Shown piece after piece: positions 1 through 10,330 of a stretch of DNA of 64,000 bases. Every line of letters starts with the position of its first letter. Positions within the stretch are counted from its first letter, which is position 1. The DNA is taken from NCBI GenBank assembly GCA_036936605.1, contig JAUPFV010000004.1, forward strand, positions 293,364,009 through 293,428,008, given 5' to 3'. Below the pieces are notes generated by a model. The model did no database searches, was not told the origin of the DNA, and was given only the letters and a program-made list of their open reading frames with translations. The DNA is from Limnanthes douglasii subsp. nivea. Its lineage: Eukaryota > Streptophyta > Magnoliopsida > Brassicales > Limnanthaceae. The position numbers were made by a program, and so were the translations under genes.

Positions 1-299
1 CGTCATAGAATGATTTCGAGCTTTTCTCTATTTTTTTTTACAGTGATCTGTTATTGTTTTGTTAATATTTGTCGTTATATACTCATGTCCTTGTTTTCTG
101 ATGTTATATACTAATTTTTTAGTGCATTAGATTTTTATTTCAGACGTTAAACATGTGTAGATTACGAGTTTTAGTTGTCCAGGCGTTCCACTCAAGGTGA
201 CATGCGAATTACATGAAAGATTTTCAAAATTTGTTACAAATATGCTGCGAATTGTATGGATGTTCAAACATATGTAAGGAGTCTTAGTTGCGTACAAAA

Positions 300-860
300 C
301 TCAGGATGGGTTGCGAACTATGTGGAACTCTAGAGTACTGTATTTTCAAACAAATACCAGGACTTTTTTAGGTACTTTTTTACGTTTCGCATGTTATGAT
401 GCGAACTATGTGGACCTGTAGAGTATTGCATTTTCAAACAAATATCATGATTTTTTAGTTACTTTCACATTTTGCATGATAGGATGCGAACTGTGTAGAA
501 CTCTAAAGTATTACATTTTCAAACCAAATGTCAAGACTCTTATTTGCTTACAAAACTCAGGATGGGTTGCGAACTATGTGGAACTCTAGAGTATTGTATT
601 TTCAAACAAATACTAGGACTTTTTAGTTACTTTTTTAACGTTTTCGCATGTTATGATGCGAACTGTGTAGAACTCTAAAGTATTGCATTTTCAAACAAAT
701 ATCAGTACTTTTTTAGTTACTTTTACGTTTCACATGCTAGGATGCGAACTATCTAGAACTTTTTTGAGTATTGTATTTCGAAACAAATATCAGGACTTTT
801 TTTAGTTGATTTACAAACAACTATCAGGAGAGGATGCGAATTGAACACTGTTCGCAGCTT
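300..860. repeat. Tandem array of ~87-bp units with GCGAAC core
   Basis: Seven successive units start with a GCGAA(C/T) core at about 313, 401, 486, 569, 658, 744 and 836, giving spacings of 83-92 bp. Most units continue with TGTGGAACTCTAGAGTATT, a poly-T/AAACAAATATCAGGACT part and a TTAGTTAC part. The array sits upstream of the transposase, where a promoter or element end would lie. I see no ORF in 1-960. Confidence 0.85.
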
Positions 861-973
861 ATAGATATACACAAATCGCAAGATAGGATGCGATATGTTT
901 GATGCAGTAATAAATAATTTGCACTTTATTTTTGAGACTAATAACTAATAGCTTGTTCGGTGCAGGGTAAGGT

Positions 974-3525
974 ATGTCCAAATCACGAGTTTGTATTTTC
1001 AAATATGGTCACCAAACCGTAATTGTGCCTTTCACAGAGTTTGAAAGCTTTCAAAGTATCCAAGCTTATGTGGAGAACACATGGGAGGAGCTTGTCACAG
1101 GTGACTACCTAATTACCTACTCCTGTGGGGATCACAATAATTGTTTCTTTAATAACCAGAAGGATTTTGTTGGGTTGGTGTTATATCTTGATTTGGAGCG
1201 TTTAAAACGGGTTAGTTTTCTCATAGAACAACACGTCTTTGATAAGGGTTCTGGTGAAAAAAGTTCTGGTGATAAGAGCTCTGGTGGTAAGGATTGTGGT
1301 GTAAAGCGTAAAGAGTGTAGCTTGAGTTTGGGAGAACCATCTCCCGATCAAATAGTTAGCGGGGAGAGTAGTAACGGTTTAGTTAATTCTAAGCAGAGAA
1401 AAAAACAACTTGCTACTACTGGTTGGGCTGATGCTATTACACGAGTGGGTCAAGCTTTTGAAGAAGGTGCTGCAGGTCTGAGGTTATCTTTGTGTAAGTT
1501 TGCTTTAGAGCGTGGTTTTTCTTTCAAATACCTGCACAACACAACAACCACGATCACTGCTTATTGTGAAAATAAGTTCATAAGTGGGTGCAAATGGAGG
1601 CTTTATGCATTTATTGATTTCAGCACCGGCTTGATGACGATCAAGAAGTATGTTCCGCACCATACTTGTAGTCCCGTTTTCTCTCAGAAGCATAAGCGAC
1701 ACATGCATTTGACATCAGATTTGATTGCAGAGGAAATTCAGGATTCTCTCCGGACCTGCCATTCGTTGACAGCCAAAACCATACAATCGACTGTCAAACA
1801 AGATTACGGTCTTGACATCTCTTACCGTTTGTCATGGAATGCTTTAGAGAAGGCTAGGAGGGAAGTTTTCTGAGATAGTTCAAGTTCTTTTAGTTTACTA
1901 AGCGGATACTTCAAACGCTTGAAGAGCCGGGATATTACTTCAGACTGGCAGTTGGAGTTATCAGCTGAAAACCGATTCAAGCGTTGTTTTGTAGCATTTG
2001 GTTCGTCCCTTCAGGTTTTTCACTCATGTCGTCCAATGTTGTTTGTCGATAGAACCCACTTATATGGCAAGTATAAGGGTACCTTGCTTACTGCCGTAAC
2101 AAAGGACGACAATAACTGTTAGTTACATTTAACTAGTTAATCTGAATGTGTTATGATGTTTTTGTTTGAAATTGTTGTGCAACAGTTTGCATCTGAGGCT
2201 GCGAATTAAGCAATGTTGTTTAAGTGATGAAATTTTGCAATAGAGGATGCGAATTAGGCGATGCAATTTTGGGCAACAGTTGACATCCTATATATGCACA
2301 CCATTGTTGTTGGAATCTAGATATTTCAGAACGATTCGCATTCGAGGCTGCGAATTAGGCAGTATTTGAAACTGTGATTAATTCACAACTTATGCTTGTA
2401 CACAGTTCGCAGTGTGCATTTTGAGAACAACTATCAGGACAGCATGCGAAATGTGTATATTTTTTAAACGTTTAAGTACTGTTGTAGTGTTCATTTGATC
2501 TGTCTTTTTCCAGGACTATTCCCTGTCGCTGTTGGTATAGTTAGCATTGAAGATTGGGACAATTGGATGTGGTTTTTTGCGGTGTTTGAAACCACATTTG
2601 TTGGATCTCCAGATCACATTTATTTCAGACCGTTATTCTGGTATCGTTAATGCTGTTTCTGTCTTGTATCCAAACTGCTATCATGCGTACTATTATTTCC
2701 ATCTCATGCAGAATTTGAAAGCAAAACTGGAACATACTAACAGAGACTATAAAAAGGATGTTGGGTTTCTTCAATCGTCTTGCTTATGCTCCCAGTCAAG
2801 AGCTTTTTAAAGATATACTAATAGCTTTTCTATGTGAAGGTGGTGACAGAATGAGTGATTTTCTTGCAAATTTACCCCCGAAAAAATATGCGCAGGTTTA
2901 CGTAAAAGGGAAGCGATACGGCTCTATGGCTTCTGCTGCAGCAGAATATATTAACAATCAGATCAAAAAATATTGCGGCATACCGATTATTGAGTTTATT
3001 GACTGGATTAGAGTCTTTCTTATGACTCAAGTTTCACGAAGATACGAATAGGGTCTCAGCTGGAGTACTAATTTGGTCCCCAGGTATGAGAAGAAGCTAA
3101 AGCAGAATGTTGACATGTGCCGAACTTGGGTAGTACGTAAGTCGTCTACCGCCATGTTCAAACTCTTTTCGAATCCTGTGGCTGTTTTTAATCTTTTGGA
3201 TTTCAAATGTTCTTGCGAATCATGGCAACAAGAGTGTTTTCCATGTCCTCACGCTTTAGCGGTAATACAATATACTGACCAAGATCCATTTACTGTAATA
3301 GATCCCTTCTTTACGGTTAAGAATTACAGGGAAAGTTACTCTTTCAGCATACCAGCTATAACAGATTTCGGGGAAGGGTCCAGCGCTAACGATCCTTCGT
3401 TTGTTTAAGTTCTGCCTCCGAACGTTAAGAGACGCTCCAGAAGGCCTAAGAAAAAGCGAATCCTTTCTAGAGGAGAAGGTGTGACCGTTGAGGTGTGACT
3501 GTTGTTCGAAATCAGGCCATAACAT
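974..3525 (+). pseudogene. Mutator-like transposase (MURA type), broken
   Basis: Reading 974-1873 gives 299 aa with a PB1-like N-terminal stretch and a MuDR-type region (about residues 150-245) with the GCKW and HHTC signature. The same frame runs through a TGA at 1871-1873 to 2122 with the transposase core FVDRTHLYGKYKGTLLTAV, which holds the first catalytic Asp. A putative intron (about 2120-2513) follows. The core resumes as GLFPVAVGIVSIEDWDNW, then shifts frame near 2585 and again near 2758. A TAG follows at ~3049. The SWIM zinc finger (CSC...CPH, about 3208-3260) is intact, and an arginine-rich RPKKKR tail runs to ~3470 before another frame change in the terminal zinc-knuckle region. At least two stops and three frame changes make it non-functional as read. 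Family: DDE transposase acting in the nucleus on element ends. Confidence 0.9.
2120..2513 (+). other. Putative transposase intron carrying GCGAAT motifs
   Basis: The reading frame is lost after TAVTKDDNN and regained at GLFPVAVG after a TTTTTCCAG acceptor at ~2513, the usual intron position in this transposase core. The interval has at least four GCGAA copies (near 2203, 2248, 2359 and 2455), plus reverse copies such as ATTCGCATTCG. The coding exons on either side lack them. Confidence 0.65.
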
Positions 3526-3659
3526 GAGGACTTGTGATGTTCCAGTTTAAGCACAATCCGTGTTGTGGACAATTCTCGCTGGCCACATTTATTTGTAATA
3601 CTGTCATTGTTCTGTACAACAAACTAAACATTTTTACATTTTGTGTTTGTAATGCTTTT

Positions 3660-4215
3660 ATTAGAATAAAGAAATGTTAATTGCTTTGAGTTGCATGCAA
3701 TTCGCATCCAGTATTGCAAATTATGTACAATATGTTGATATCATGTTGCAAACATCTATCAGGTTTCCATGCGATTTGTGTGAAATTTCACTAGGATGCG
3801 TATCGTTAGTAAAATCATATCAAACAATTATCAGTAATTTATGCTGCGAATTTTGTTGAGCTATAACGTAATGCTTTTTCAAACAGATATCAGGACTCTT
3901 ATTTGCATTCGATTCACATGATATGCTGCGATTTATGACCAGAGCATATATCAGGACTTCTGACTGCTTGTGTAAAGAGATATGATGCAAATGAAGAACA
4001 ACCAGAAGTCCTGATATTTGGTCACATGCTAAGCTGTGAAGCGTGCTTTCATAAAAATACCAGGACATTCAGTGGGTTGCGAATCGCATGGTATGCTGCG
4101 AATTGCATGAAAATCAGTAATATTGAAAACAAGTAATATATCAGGTTACAATGCGAATTATTTGCAAGTTGTAATTGGATGCGAATTGAATATATGATTA
4201 AAAGTCTGTAAACAA
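3660..4215. repeat. Spacer cluster of GCGAA(T) and AAATATCAGGACT motifs
   Basis: Between the transposase 3' end and the acidic ORF I count about eight GCGAA-type cores or inverted copies, for example ATGCTGCGAATTGCATG near 4096 and GGATGCGAATTG near 4180. They are interleaved with a second recurrent string, ATATCAGGACT, or its complement CCTGATATTTG near 4012. The units are dispersed, not strictly tandem. The short ORFs here show no coding signal. Confidence 0.75.
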
Positions 4216-4345
4216 ATTGGATTACAAAAAAGAGGATTACAGTCTTCATGCACTAACAAATGTTTACACAGATCACTACAACCTATTAGTGTTAGTTAGT
4301 TGCATTCCAAAAAAGCAAAAAAGCAAAAACCAAAAACCAACTCTA

Positions 4346-4804
4346 TTAGTCATCAGTAGAGGATTCTTCACCATCTTTCTTCTCTGTGTGATGATTATCA
4401 GCCTTTTGCTCTTCTTCGTCCTCTTCGTTATCTACGTTCATCATCCATAAAAGTTTTGTCCTTGATGAACCGACTTCGTCTTCCCTCTTCCTTTTGTTGT
4501 TTGGAACCTCTGCCGTCTGAGGTTCCACCTCTGCTGGCTGAGGTACAACAACAACCATTGGAACCTCTTCTGGTTGAGGTTCAGCAGCAACCATTGGAAC
4601 AACTTCCACTGGTTGAGAGTCAGCAGAGTAGTACTCATCATATATGTTTAAATTAAAAACAGATACTGGGCTGTTTGGTGGTGCTGCTGGCATGATCAAG
4701 TCATCGCTCCAGTTAACGGTTAAGGATGACCAAGAGTCACCCAGAGAACCAAGTGAACCAAAGTATGAGTATGAGGTGGTGGTTGTGGTGGTGGAAAAAG
4801 ACAT
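4346..4804 (-). CDS. Unrecognised acidic, Pro/Glu/Val-rich small protein (152 aa)
   Basis: The ORF runs from an ATG at 4804 to a TGA near 4346. It starts with a Ser/Thr-rich segment (FSTTTTTTSYSYFGSLGSL). The middle has repeated QPxEVxPMV(V/A) units (about residues 64-100). A basic NNKRKRE stretch could be a nuclear localisation signal, and the C-terminus is strongly acidic (NEEDEEEQ...EESSTDD). A TATA-like box at 4889-4897 on the minus strand supports transcription from this start. I do not recognise the family. It lies inside the large Mutator element, so it may be one of its accessory genes; with its acidic tail it could equally be a captured host fragment. The frame is intact. Confidence 0.6.
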   Translation of the reverse strand: MSFSTTTTTTSYSYFGSLGSLGDSWSSLTVNWSDDLIMPAAPPNSPVSVFNLNIYDEYYSADSQPVEVVPMVAAEPQPEEVPMVVVVPQPAEVEPQTAEVPNNKRKREDEVGSSRTKLLWMMNVDNEEDEEEQKADNHHTEKKDGEESSTDD

Positions 4805-4888
4805 GACTCTTTGAATTCGAAGAGAACAAGAAGTGTTTTTTAAAAAAATATAGAGTTTGTTTTAAAATTAGCCTCTGGTTACTAGTGT

Positions 4889-4897
4889 TATTTATAG
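4889..4897 (-). promoter_or_regulatory. TATA box of the acidic small ORF
   Basis: The minus strand reads CTATAAATA here, 85-95 bp upstream of the ATG at 4804, a normal plant spacing for a TATA box with a 50-60 nt leader. Confidence 0.6.
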
Positions 4898-5051
4898 GGA
4901 AAGGAGGTGATCATTACATAGCCTCCATGTCCAATTAGCAATTAATGGGTTATGGACCTCTGGTGATTAGATTGTTTTTTGCGTGCTCAATGCAGTAAAC
5001 GTTTACCAAGGCATACACCATAACCTGTTCGTATTCTTGAACGATATATTT

Positions 5052-5413
5052 TGATGGTCCCTCGTCTATCGAAAATCTATAAATTCAGTCTCAGCGCGTG
5101 ATTTTTGCTATAATGCTGCCACGTGTCACTATAGTTAAATGGTTTGCGTTCCACAGATAGTCCTTCGACTTTTAATTCCATTTTTAGCCTTCGATTTTAA
5201 TATTTTTTTAAATATATATATATTTTTTATTTTTTTTTTTATTTTTCTGAAAAACAGAGTATGACAAAAATTACAATACTCTGTTTTTTTTCCTTTCATT
5301 TTTTTCTCTGTTTCTGAATTAAAAAACGTAAAAGCTCTCCGTCTCGTGGATTCAAAACTGTATCTGCATCTGTTCGCGAACCCAACAGACTGAAAAAAAA
5401 ACAACCCACATCA
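5052..5413 (+). repeat. Left terminal inverted repeat of the Pack-MULE-like element
   Basis: Reading inwards it matches the reverse complement of about 6401-6756, from GGTCCCTCGTCTATCGAAAA to AACAACCCACATCA. It holds an AT-rich block (5190-5260) and a short internal stem of AGAGTATG/CATACTCT type. There are mismatches and small indels, most at the outer edge. Confidence 0.8.
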
Positions 5414-6314
5414 GATTGCTATCCGAATAAACTTCGGACGCCTCGGCTCCAACCTCCCACCACCGGAAAAAGTAGCATCTTTAATTAAATATCTCTCGAT
5501 CAACCATGTCAAATTTTTTGACACCGATCCACTAGTCCAAACCTTTATTCTCCCTTACCACAAGAAAACCAAAATAAATCTAATCTCTATAGGAAACGAA
5601 GTCTCCATGCTACCCGACTTCAACTCTTACATACTTCTCACGATGGAAAACGTTTACACATCCTTAAAAAGATTTAGGCTGCACCAAATAAAAACAGTTT
5701 CGACGACTCATTCGTTAGCTGTTTTAGCTATAACTTTCCCTCCGTCGGCTGCTTGTTTTCAAGAATCAATCGCACAATCACTTCTTGTACCGATGTTTAA
5801 GTTTCTGAAACGAACGAAGTCTCCTATTATGGTGAATGTTTACCCTTATCTTACTTATAAAGATTTTCCTGCCATCCCTGTAGAGTTTTGTTTGTTTCAA
5901 AGGAGCAAAACGAGTATAAAATTTACTGATCCGCACAATGGACTTGTGTACACCAACTTGTTTGATGTGCTTGTTGATGCTGTGAAATCAGCTGTGTTCT
6001 CGCTTGGGTTTCGTGACCTGTCTTTGGTCGTTGCCGAAACTGGATGGCCTACTGAAGGAGACTCTAGTGATTCTGCGGCTTCTGTGAGAAACGCTGCGAT
6101 TTATACTCAAAGGCTGATACAGCATGTCACCGCGATGCCAATAAAAGGTACTCCCCTACGACCTCGTATGCGGATACCTACTTACATATCCTCGCTTTTT
6201 GATGAAGATCAGAAGTGGGGAGCAACTAGTGAGAAACATTGGGGTGTTTTATACGCAAACGGTACCAAGAAATACAAGCTCGAATACTCAGGGAAATCTA
6301 GGAATTCCTTATAG
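5412..6314 (+). CDS. Captured GH17 glucan endo-1,3-beta-glucosidase fragment, open frame
   Basis: The frame is open from 5394 to a stop at 6312-6314, although the first in-frame ATG is at 5607. Residues read INFGRLGSNLPPPEKV at the start, matching the mature N-terminus of plant beta-1,3-glucanases. Later come ISIGNEVS (acid/base Glu), VNVYPYLTY, VVAETGWPTEGD (nucleophile Glu) and EKHWGVLYANG near the end, so both catalytic glutamates of glycoside hydrolase family 17 are present. A TCAG at 5411-5414 directly before the homology looks like the splice acceptor of the source gene's second exon, so the signal-peptide exon was left behind. The conserved stretch before the second catalytic Glu is shortened. 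There is no X8 domain. Without an upstream start it is probably not a working secreted enzyme. Confidence 0.8.
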   Translation, partial: QIAIRINFGRLGSNLPPPEKVASLIKYLSINHVKFFDTDPLVQTFILPYHKKTKINLISIGNEVSMLPDFNSYILLTMENVYTSLKRFRLHQIKTVSTTHSLAVLAITFPPSAACFQESIAQSLLVPMFKFLKRTKSPIMVNVYPYLTYKDFPAIPVEFCLFQRSKTSIKFTDPHNGLVYTNLFDVLVDAVKSAVFSLGFRDLSLVVAETGWPTEGDSSDSAASVRNAAIYTQRLIQHVTAMPIKGTPLRPRMRIPTYISSLFDEDQKWGATSEKHWGVLYANGTKKYKLEYSGKSRNSL

Positions 6315-6400
6315 AAGGTGATGCATCTATTAGCGATTTACGAAGGGTTGTTTATATTTCTTATTGTTCCTTATTGTAGAATGTTTGCTTTTAAGAGTGC

Positions 6401-6756
6401 TGATGTGGGTTGTTTTTTATTTCAGTCTGTTGGGCTCGCCAACAGATGCCGATACAGTTTTGAATCCACGCAGACGGAGAGCTTTTACATTTTGTAATTC
6501 AGAAACAGAGAAAAAAACGAAAGAAAAAAAAGAGTATGGTAATTTTTGCCATACTCTGTTTTTCAGAAAAATAAAAAAATAAAAAAAATATATATTTAAA
6601 AAATATTAAATTTGAAGGGTAAAAATGGAATTAAAAGTCGAAGGACTATCTGTGGAACGCAAACCATTTAACTATAGTGACACGTGGCAGCATTACAGCA
6701 AAAACCACGCGCAGGGACTTAATTTATAGATTTTTGATAGATGAGGGACCCTCAAC
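6401..6756 (-). repeat. Right terminal inverted repeat of the Pack-MULE-like element
   Basis: This is the reverse-complement partner of 5052-5413. Further outside it runs GAGGGACCCTCAACCG then GTCGAGGGACTAAATGACAC, so the true end may lie near 6780. Confidence 0.8.
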
Positions 6757-6777
6757 CGTATTTTTTTTGTCGAGGGA

Positions 6778-7218
6778 CTAAATGACACAAAACGTGATAG
6801 TCGAGGCACGAAGCAGCGATTTAAGCCTATCTCCATATGTGGTGTTGTCTTCTAAGGATGGTCCTTCCTGGCTGAGTAGTTCCATCTTCTCACAAGGATG
6901 GACATGTTCTGACTCTTGCGGTGCTATCTCTTGCGTTAGCCTTACTCTCTTTGCCAAGGCTATCTGTTGCTGCTGTTGTTGTTCTTGTTGTCCTTGTTGT
7001 TCTTGTTGCTGTCGTTGTTGAACTTGTTTTGTTGTTGTTGCTGTTGTTGGTGTTGTTGTAATTGGTGTTGAACTTGTTGTTGTTGCTGTTGTTCGTGTTG
7101 AACTTGTTGCTGCTGCTGTTGTTGTTGGTGTTGTTGTTGTTCCTGTTGTTGTTGTTGTTGCTGCTGCTGGTGTTGGACTTGTTGCTGTTGTTGTTGTCTG
7201 TCGGTTTCCTGTTTCATA
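6778..7218 (-). pseudogene. Gln-rich coding remnant with (CAA/CAG)n tract
   Basis: On the minus strand a frame beginning MKQETDRQQQQQQV at about 7218 is almost pure Gln with interspersed VQH and EQQ for ~70 codons. After a probable one-base slip inside the repeat, the other frame continues as IALAKRVRLTQEIAP and on to LKSLLRAST, ending at the border with the Pack-MULE-like arm. The plus-strand poly-Leu/Val frames are its shadow. It may be the last exon or a separate gene of the large Mutator element, truncated by the insertion. Function is unknown; expansion or contraction of the trinucleotide tract would explain the frame slip. Confidence 0.45.
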
Positions 7219-7254
7219 CAAATTCCAAAATAAAAAGATGGAAGGTTTAAACAT

Positions 7255-7475
7255 ACTATAATTATAGTTGCGAACGATTCGCATGCTGACCTGATATTTG
7301 TTTTGTCTATCTCAAACAAATTGCAGCTCAGCATGCGAATTGTAATAATCAACCAACTAAAGTAATACACAATTCGCAATATACGATGCGAATTATTTGG
7401 ACAGGACTACACAACACTCCTGATATTTGTTTGATATCATCATATCATGTGATGCATTATTTTGAATATGTATTC
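7255..7475. repeat. Spacer cluster of GCGAA motifs
   Basis: It contains TTGCGAACGATTCGCATGC near 7268, AGCATGCGAATTG near 7332, CAATTCGCAATATACGATGC near 7371, and two CCTGATATTTG strings (about 7290 and 7429). It lies between the Gln-rich ORF and the stop of the PMD-like gene. Confidence 0.7.
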
Positions 7476-7596
7476 AACTGGAAAACCCCGCTGACTGTTT
7501 TAAATAGATACACTAACTTTGTTTGAATATTTATACAACAGTAAATATTATTATAGAAACAATTTCATCACAACAAATAAATAAGATATTTGAAAC

Positions 7597-9940
7597 TTAG
7601 TGCACTTTTGATCCACTTATATCTTCTAGGCTGTCTGGTTTTGCCACTTCTTTCCCACGATCTTCTATCTCCTTTGCATTGTGAAGTATGAGCTGTTGGT
7701 CATTCGGAGGAGACTCGTGTCTTTCTTTCTCCGTCTGTGTCTCCGTGGTGTCTATCTCTGTGGACACCAACAACTCTTCGTGCATCCTTGCAAATGGTAC
7801 CGGTATGGGTGAATGGTTCCCATCATCCTCCCTCTCTTCTGGCAGTATTCCATCAGCATGGTGTTGATTAGCATCAGACACGGATGCCTGCAATTCAGTG
7901 GATTCTGCTCTATCTGGAAATGCTAGTACCTTCTCAACTACTGAGCTTCCAATCTGGAAAATTGGCTGAGAGATAGCATTGTGGAGTTGTTGTGCTTCAA
8001 GATCCGCTATCTTCCATTTCAATTCTTCCAGCTGAAAAAATGATACCAGACGTTTTATAAACATATTAAGTGCTGATTATAACGATTATTTAAGGCTCAA
8101 TTTCATACTTACTTCTCTGGCCTGTTTTTCTATCTTTCTCTCGTACTTGTTCTTGTCGGCATATGTCTTCAAACGCTTTGATTCAACAACAATTGTAGAC
8201 TTCTTTGGACTAGGTTCTCTGTGTTTGAGTACATAATCACCGATTGTTTCACTCATACTGGTTGTGCCCTCATCGTCGGGCTCCTGCATGGATTTGCCTA
8301 TCGGTGGTGGTGTAATCGTTTGCTTGGGGAGTCTTGGTGGTGGAATCGTTGGCTCGGGGAGTCTTGGTTGTTCGGGTCTGGGAGATATCACCTGATTCGT
8401 TTATTTCTGTTTTTGTGATGCTCGTCTTCTTGGTCTTGGTTTTGGTGTTGTGCTTTTCTTCCTCTTCCTTGATCTTTCTTCCGGTGAAATAGGTTCCTCA
8501 TCTGCATCTCCACTATCTACTCGTTCTCCGAAAGCATCGCTTTCAGCCTCGGTAAGACATAGTGGACCTTCGAAAACCTACCAACAGAGGCACATGTAAG
8601 TAAATAGATGCAAGCGACTTGTTTTGAAAGTATGAGGGTGTAGACAAACAAATTGTTTTTTACAAACAGGTCGCATTATATGCTGCGAATTATATAAAAT
8701 TCTATACATGTTAGAGTTGCAAACGACTCGCATGCTGAGCTGCGAACTGTGTGTAAACAAGATGCTGCGAACTGTGTGGAAACAATAAGCTCCGAACTCA
8801 TTACTCATCTCAAGCTGCGAAATGATTGATAAATTATTCTAATATAACACCAATCAAAACGCATGATATGCTGCGAATTGTTTGCAACCTTAATTCAATA
8901 GCTATATAAAAGCTCATACCTGATCATGTTTCAGGTCGGGTATTTTTATAAGCAGCGCCACATTTGCTGCTTGGCACTCTAATTCCAACCATTTGAAAAA
9001 CCTTGGTATCAAGGTTGGCTTCGCTACCTCGAGGCCGATTGTTGTGTGCTCCATGAAGAATGGATGCACGGGGACAATTTGTATCATCAAGATGCTCTGT
9101 ACATAACTAATTTTTATACTTAATAGATCAATCTTACAATTAGAAGGGCGACGCAGCCGACGACTCTATCAGGTTTTTCGATTGCTAAGAAACTCCTGAT
9201 AGACTGTCGAAGCTTGTACAGTATTGATCCGGACCAATCGTAATTGTTTATTTTGCTGAGGTCTTCAACATAATAAACGGTGCTCCAACCCAGGATATCT
9301 CCAGATACGGAGTAGAATAGGGTGGAGCACAAAAACAGTATAAACAGCCTCGCAACGTCTTCCAACTCATGCTCCCCCTTCGCTTATGGCTTTTTCTATA
9401 CCTTCCTGTAAAACCAACGACAACAGGCTATGTTAGAAAAGTATACCACCATGCTTTATAAGATGAAGTCGATTTTACACGTACCTTTATAATGGCATTC
9501 GTTATTGTTTTAGTATTAATCGCTGCTACTTTCCTGCAAGTTTTACCCATGAAGTATTTCTTCATCATCCTTGATTCGTCCTCCTCGCCGGGTGCGTATT
9601 TGTTGTGAAATGCTCCGGTTTTCGTTAATCGCATTTTCTTCGTGTCATGCTTTATCTCGAATATGACCTTCACATCGTCTTCGGTTAGCTTTACAAACTT
9701 TGAGCCAATATGGAAGGCGTCTCTATCAACAGAGAACCTCTCAACGAGATACTGAATGATCGAGTAGAATTTCTTCTTTGGAAGCTCTGCCTCATTACGG
9801 ATGTCGAAAGCCGTTTTCAAAAGCGTGTAGAAGGGTGTGTTTCTTGCAGCTTCAATGTGGGCACGGGTAATACCTATCTCTTTAAGAAGCTTCAGAAGGC
9901 TCACCACACCTGATCTGTAATAGCTTAGTTTTGTTGTCAT
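7597..9940 (-). pseudogene. PMD/DUF1985-like element accessory gene, five exons, two lesions
   Basis: I read the exons (minus strand) as 9940-9485, 9405-9138, 9096-8920, 8577-8113 and 8031-7597, each with GT/AG borders and matching phase, about 600 codons in all. Exon 1 (from MTTKLSYYRSGVV) and exon 2 (ARLFILFLCSTLFYSVSG, later NNYDWSGSILYKLRQSI) resemble plant mobile domain or DUF1985 proteins. Exon 3 holds MEHTTIGLEV...IPRFFKWLE. Exon 4 has a KRKK basic stretch and a Pro-rich linker, then a coiled coil running into exon 5 (EKQARE/LEELKWKIADLEA). A G5 run near 9376-9380 shifts the frame in exon 2, and an in-frame TAA near 8401 interrupts exon 4. Family role is unproven; the layout recalls the accessory (VANB/VANC-type) genes of VANDAL elements. 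Confidence 0.6.
8578..8919 (-). other. Intron 3 of the PMD-like gene, filled with GCGAA motifs
   Basis: It is bounded by CAG/GTATGAG at the donor and TTGGTAG/GTTTTCG at the acceptor. It carries at least five GCTGCGAA(T/C/A) cores (near 8681, 8740, 8764, 8814 and 8872) and inverted CGACTCGCATG-type copies. Flanking exons 3 and 4 have none, so the motif is excluded from coding sequence. Confidence 0.7.
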
Positions 9941-9944
9941 ACTT

Positions 9945-10330
9945 CCTGCACAAACACAAATCAGTTGGAGTGTCACACACCTCGCATCACAAGCTGCGAA
10001 CTTCATATCTTATCATTAAATGTCACACGATTCGCATGACAAGTTGCGAATTTCCTATATATGAGTAGAGTTTTTACAAGCAATTCGCATGCTGGCATGC
10101 GAATTGTTTGTAAATAAAAGCTACGAAATGCATCGCATAAACATTCAATCGAGCTGCGAATTGCTTGCATACTGGGTGATAAAGATGCGAACTGTACTAC
10201 AGCGCACACGTACAGGCTGCGAACTGTTCTATTTTTTACATGCACATTGCAGGGATCTGGGAAATATTGAAATAACACCAAAATCAGCAATCAACTACCT
10301 AATGCACATCTAACATACATCATAGTTCTC
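9945..10330 (-). repeat. 5' leader/intron cluster of GCGAA motifs
   Basis: Upstream of the ATG at 9940, behind a TTTGTGCAG acceptor at ~9946, about nine direct or inverted GCGAA cores occur between 9985 and 10,225, for example CAATTCGCATGCTGGCATGC near 10,082. The ORFs called here are made of this repeat and are not genes. The stretch 10,330-10,680 holds nothing I recognise. Confidence 0.7.

Larger units (their letters stand above)
5030..6780. mobile_element. Pack-MULE-like element with ~350-bp TIRs carrying a GH17 fragment
   Basis: Two long arms face each other. The left (about 5052-5413) and right (about 6401-6756) are near-identical after reverse complementing, both containing CTGCCACGTGTCACTATAG and a TTTTTCAG-AAACAGAGTATG-type segment. 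Between them is a plant beta-1,3-glucanase coding stretch and nothing else coding. Long TIRs around a captured host exon are the hallmark of Pack-MULEs. The outermost 20-25 bp of the left arm have diverged, and I could not identify a target duplication, so the exact ends are approximate. Confidence 0.75.

Noticed and set aside
7062..7250. Poly-Leu/Val ORF on the plus strand
   Set aside because: It is the shadow of the (CAA/CAG)n Gln tract on the minus strand.
10003..10313. ORFs on both strands at 10.0-10.3 kb
   Set aside because: Made of the GCGAA motif cluster; Cys/Glu-Leu repeats reflect the motif, not a protein.
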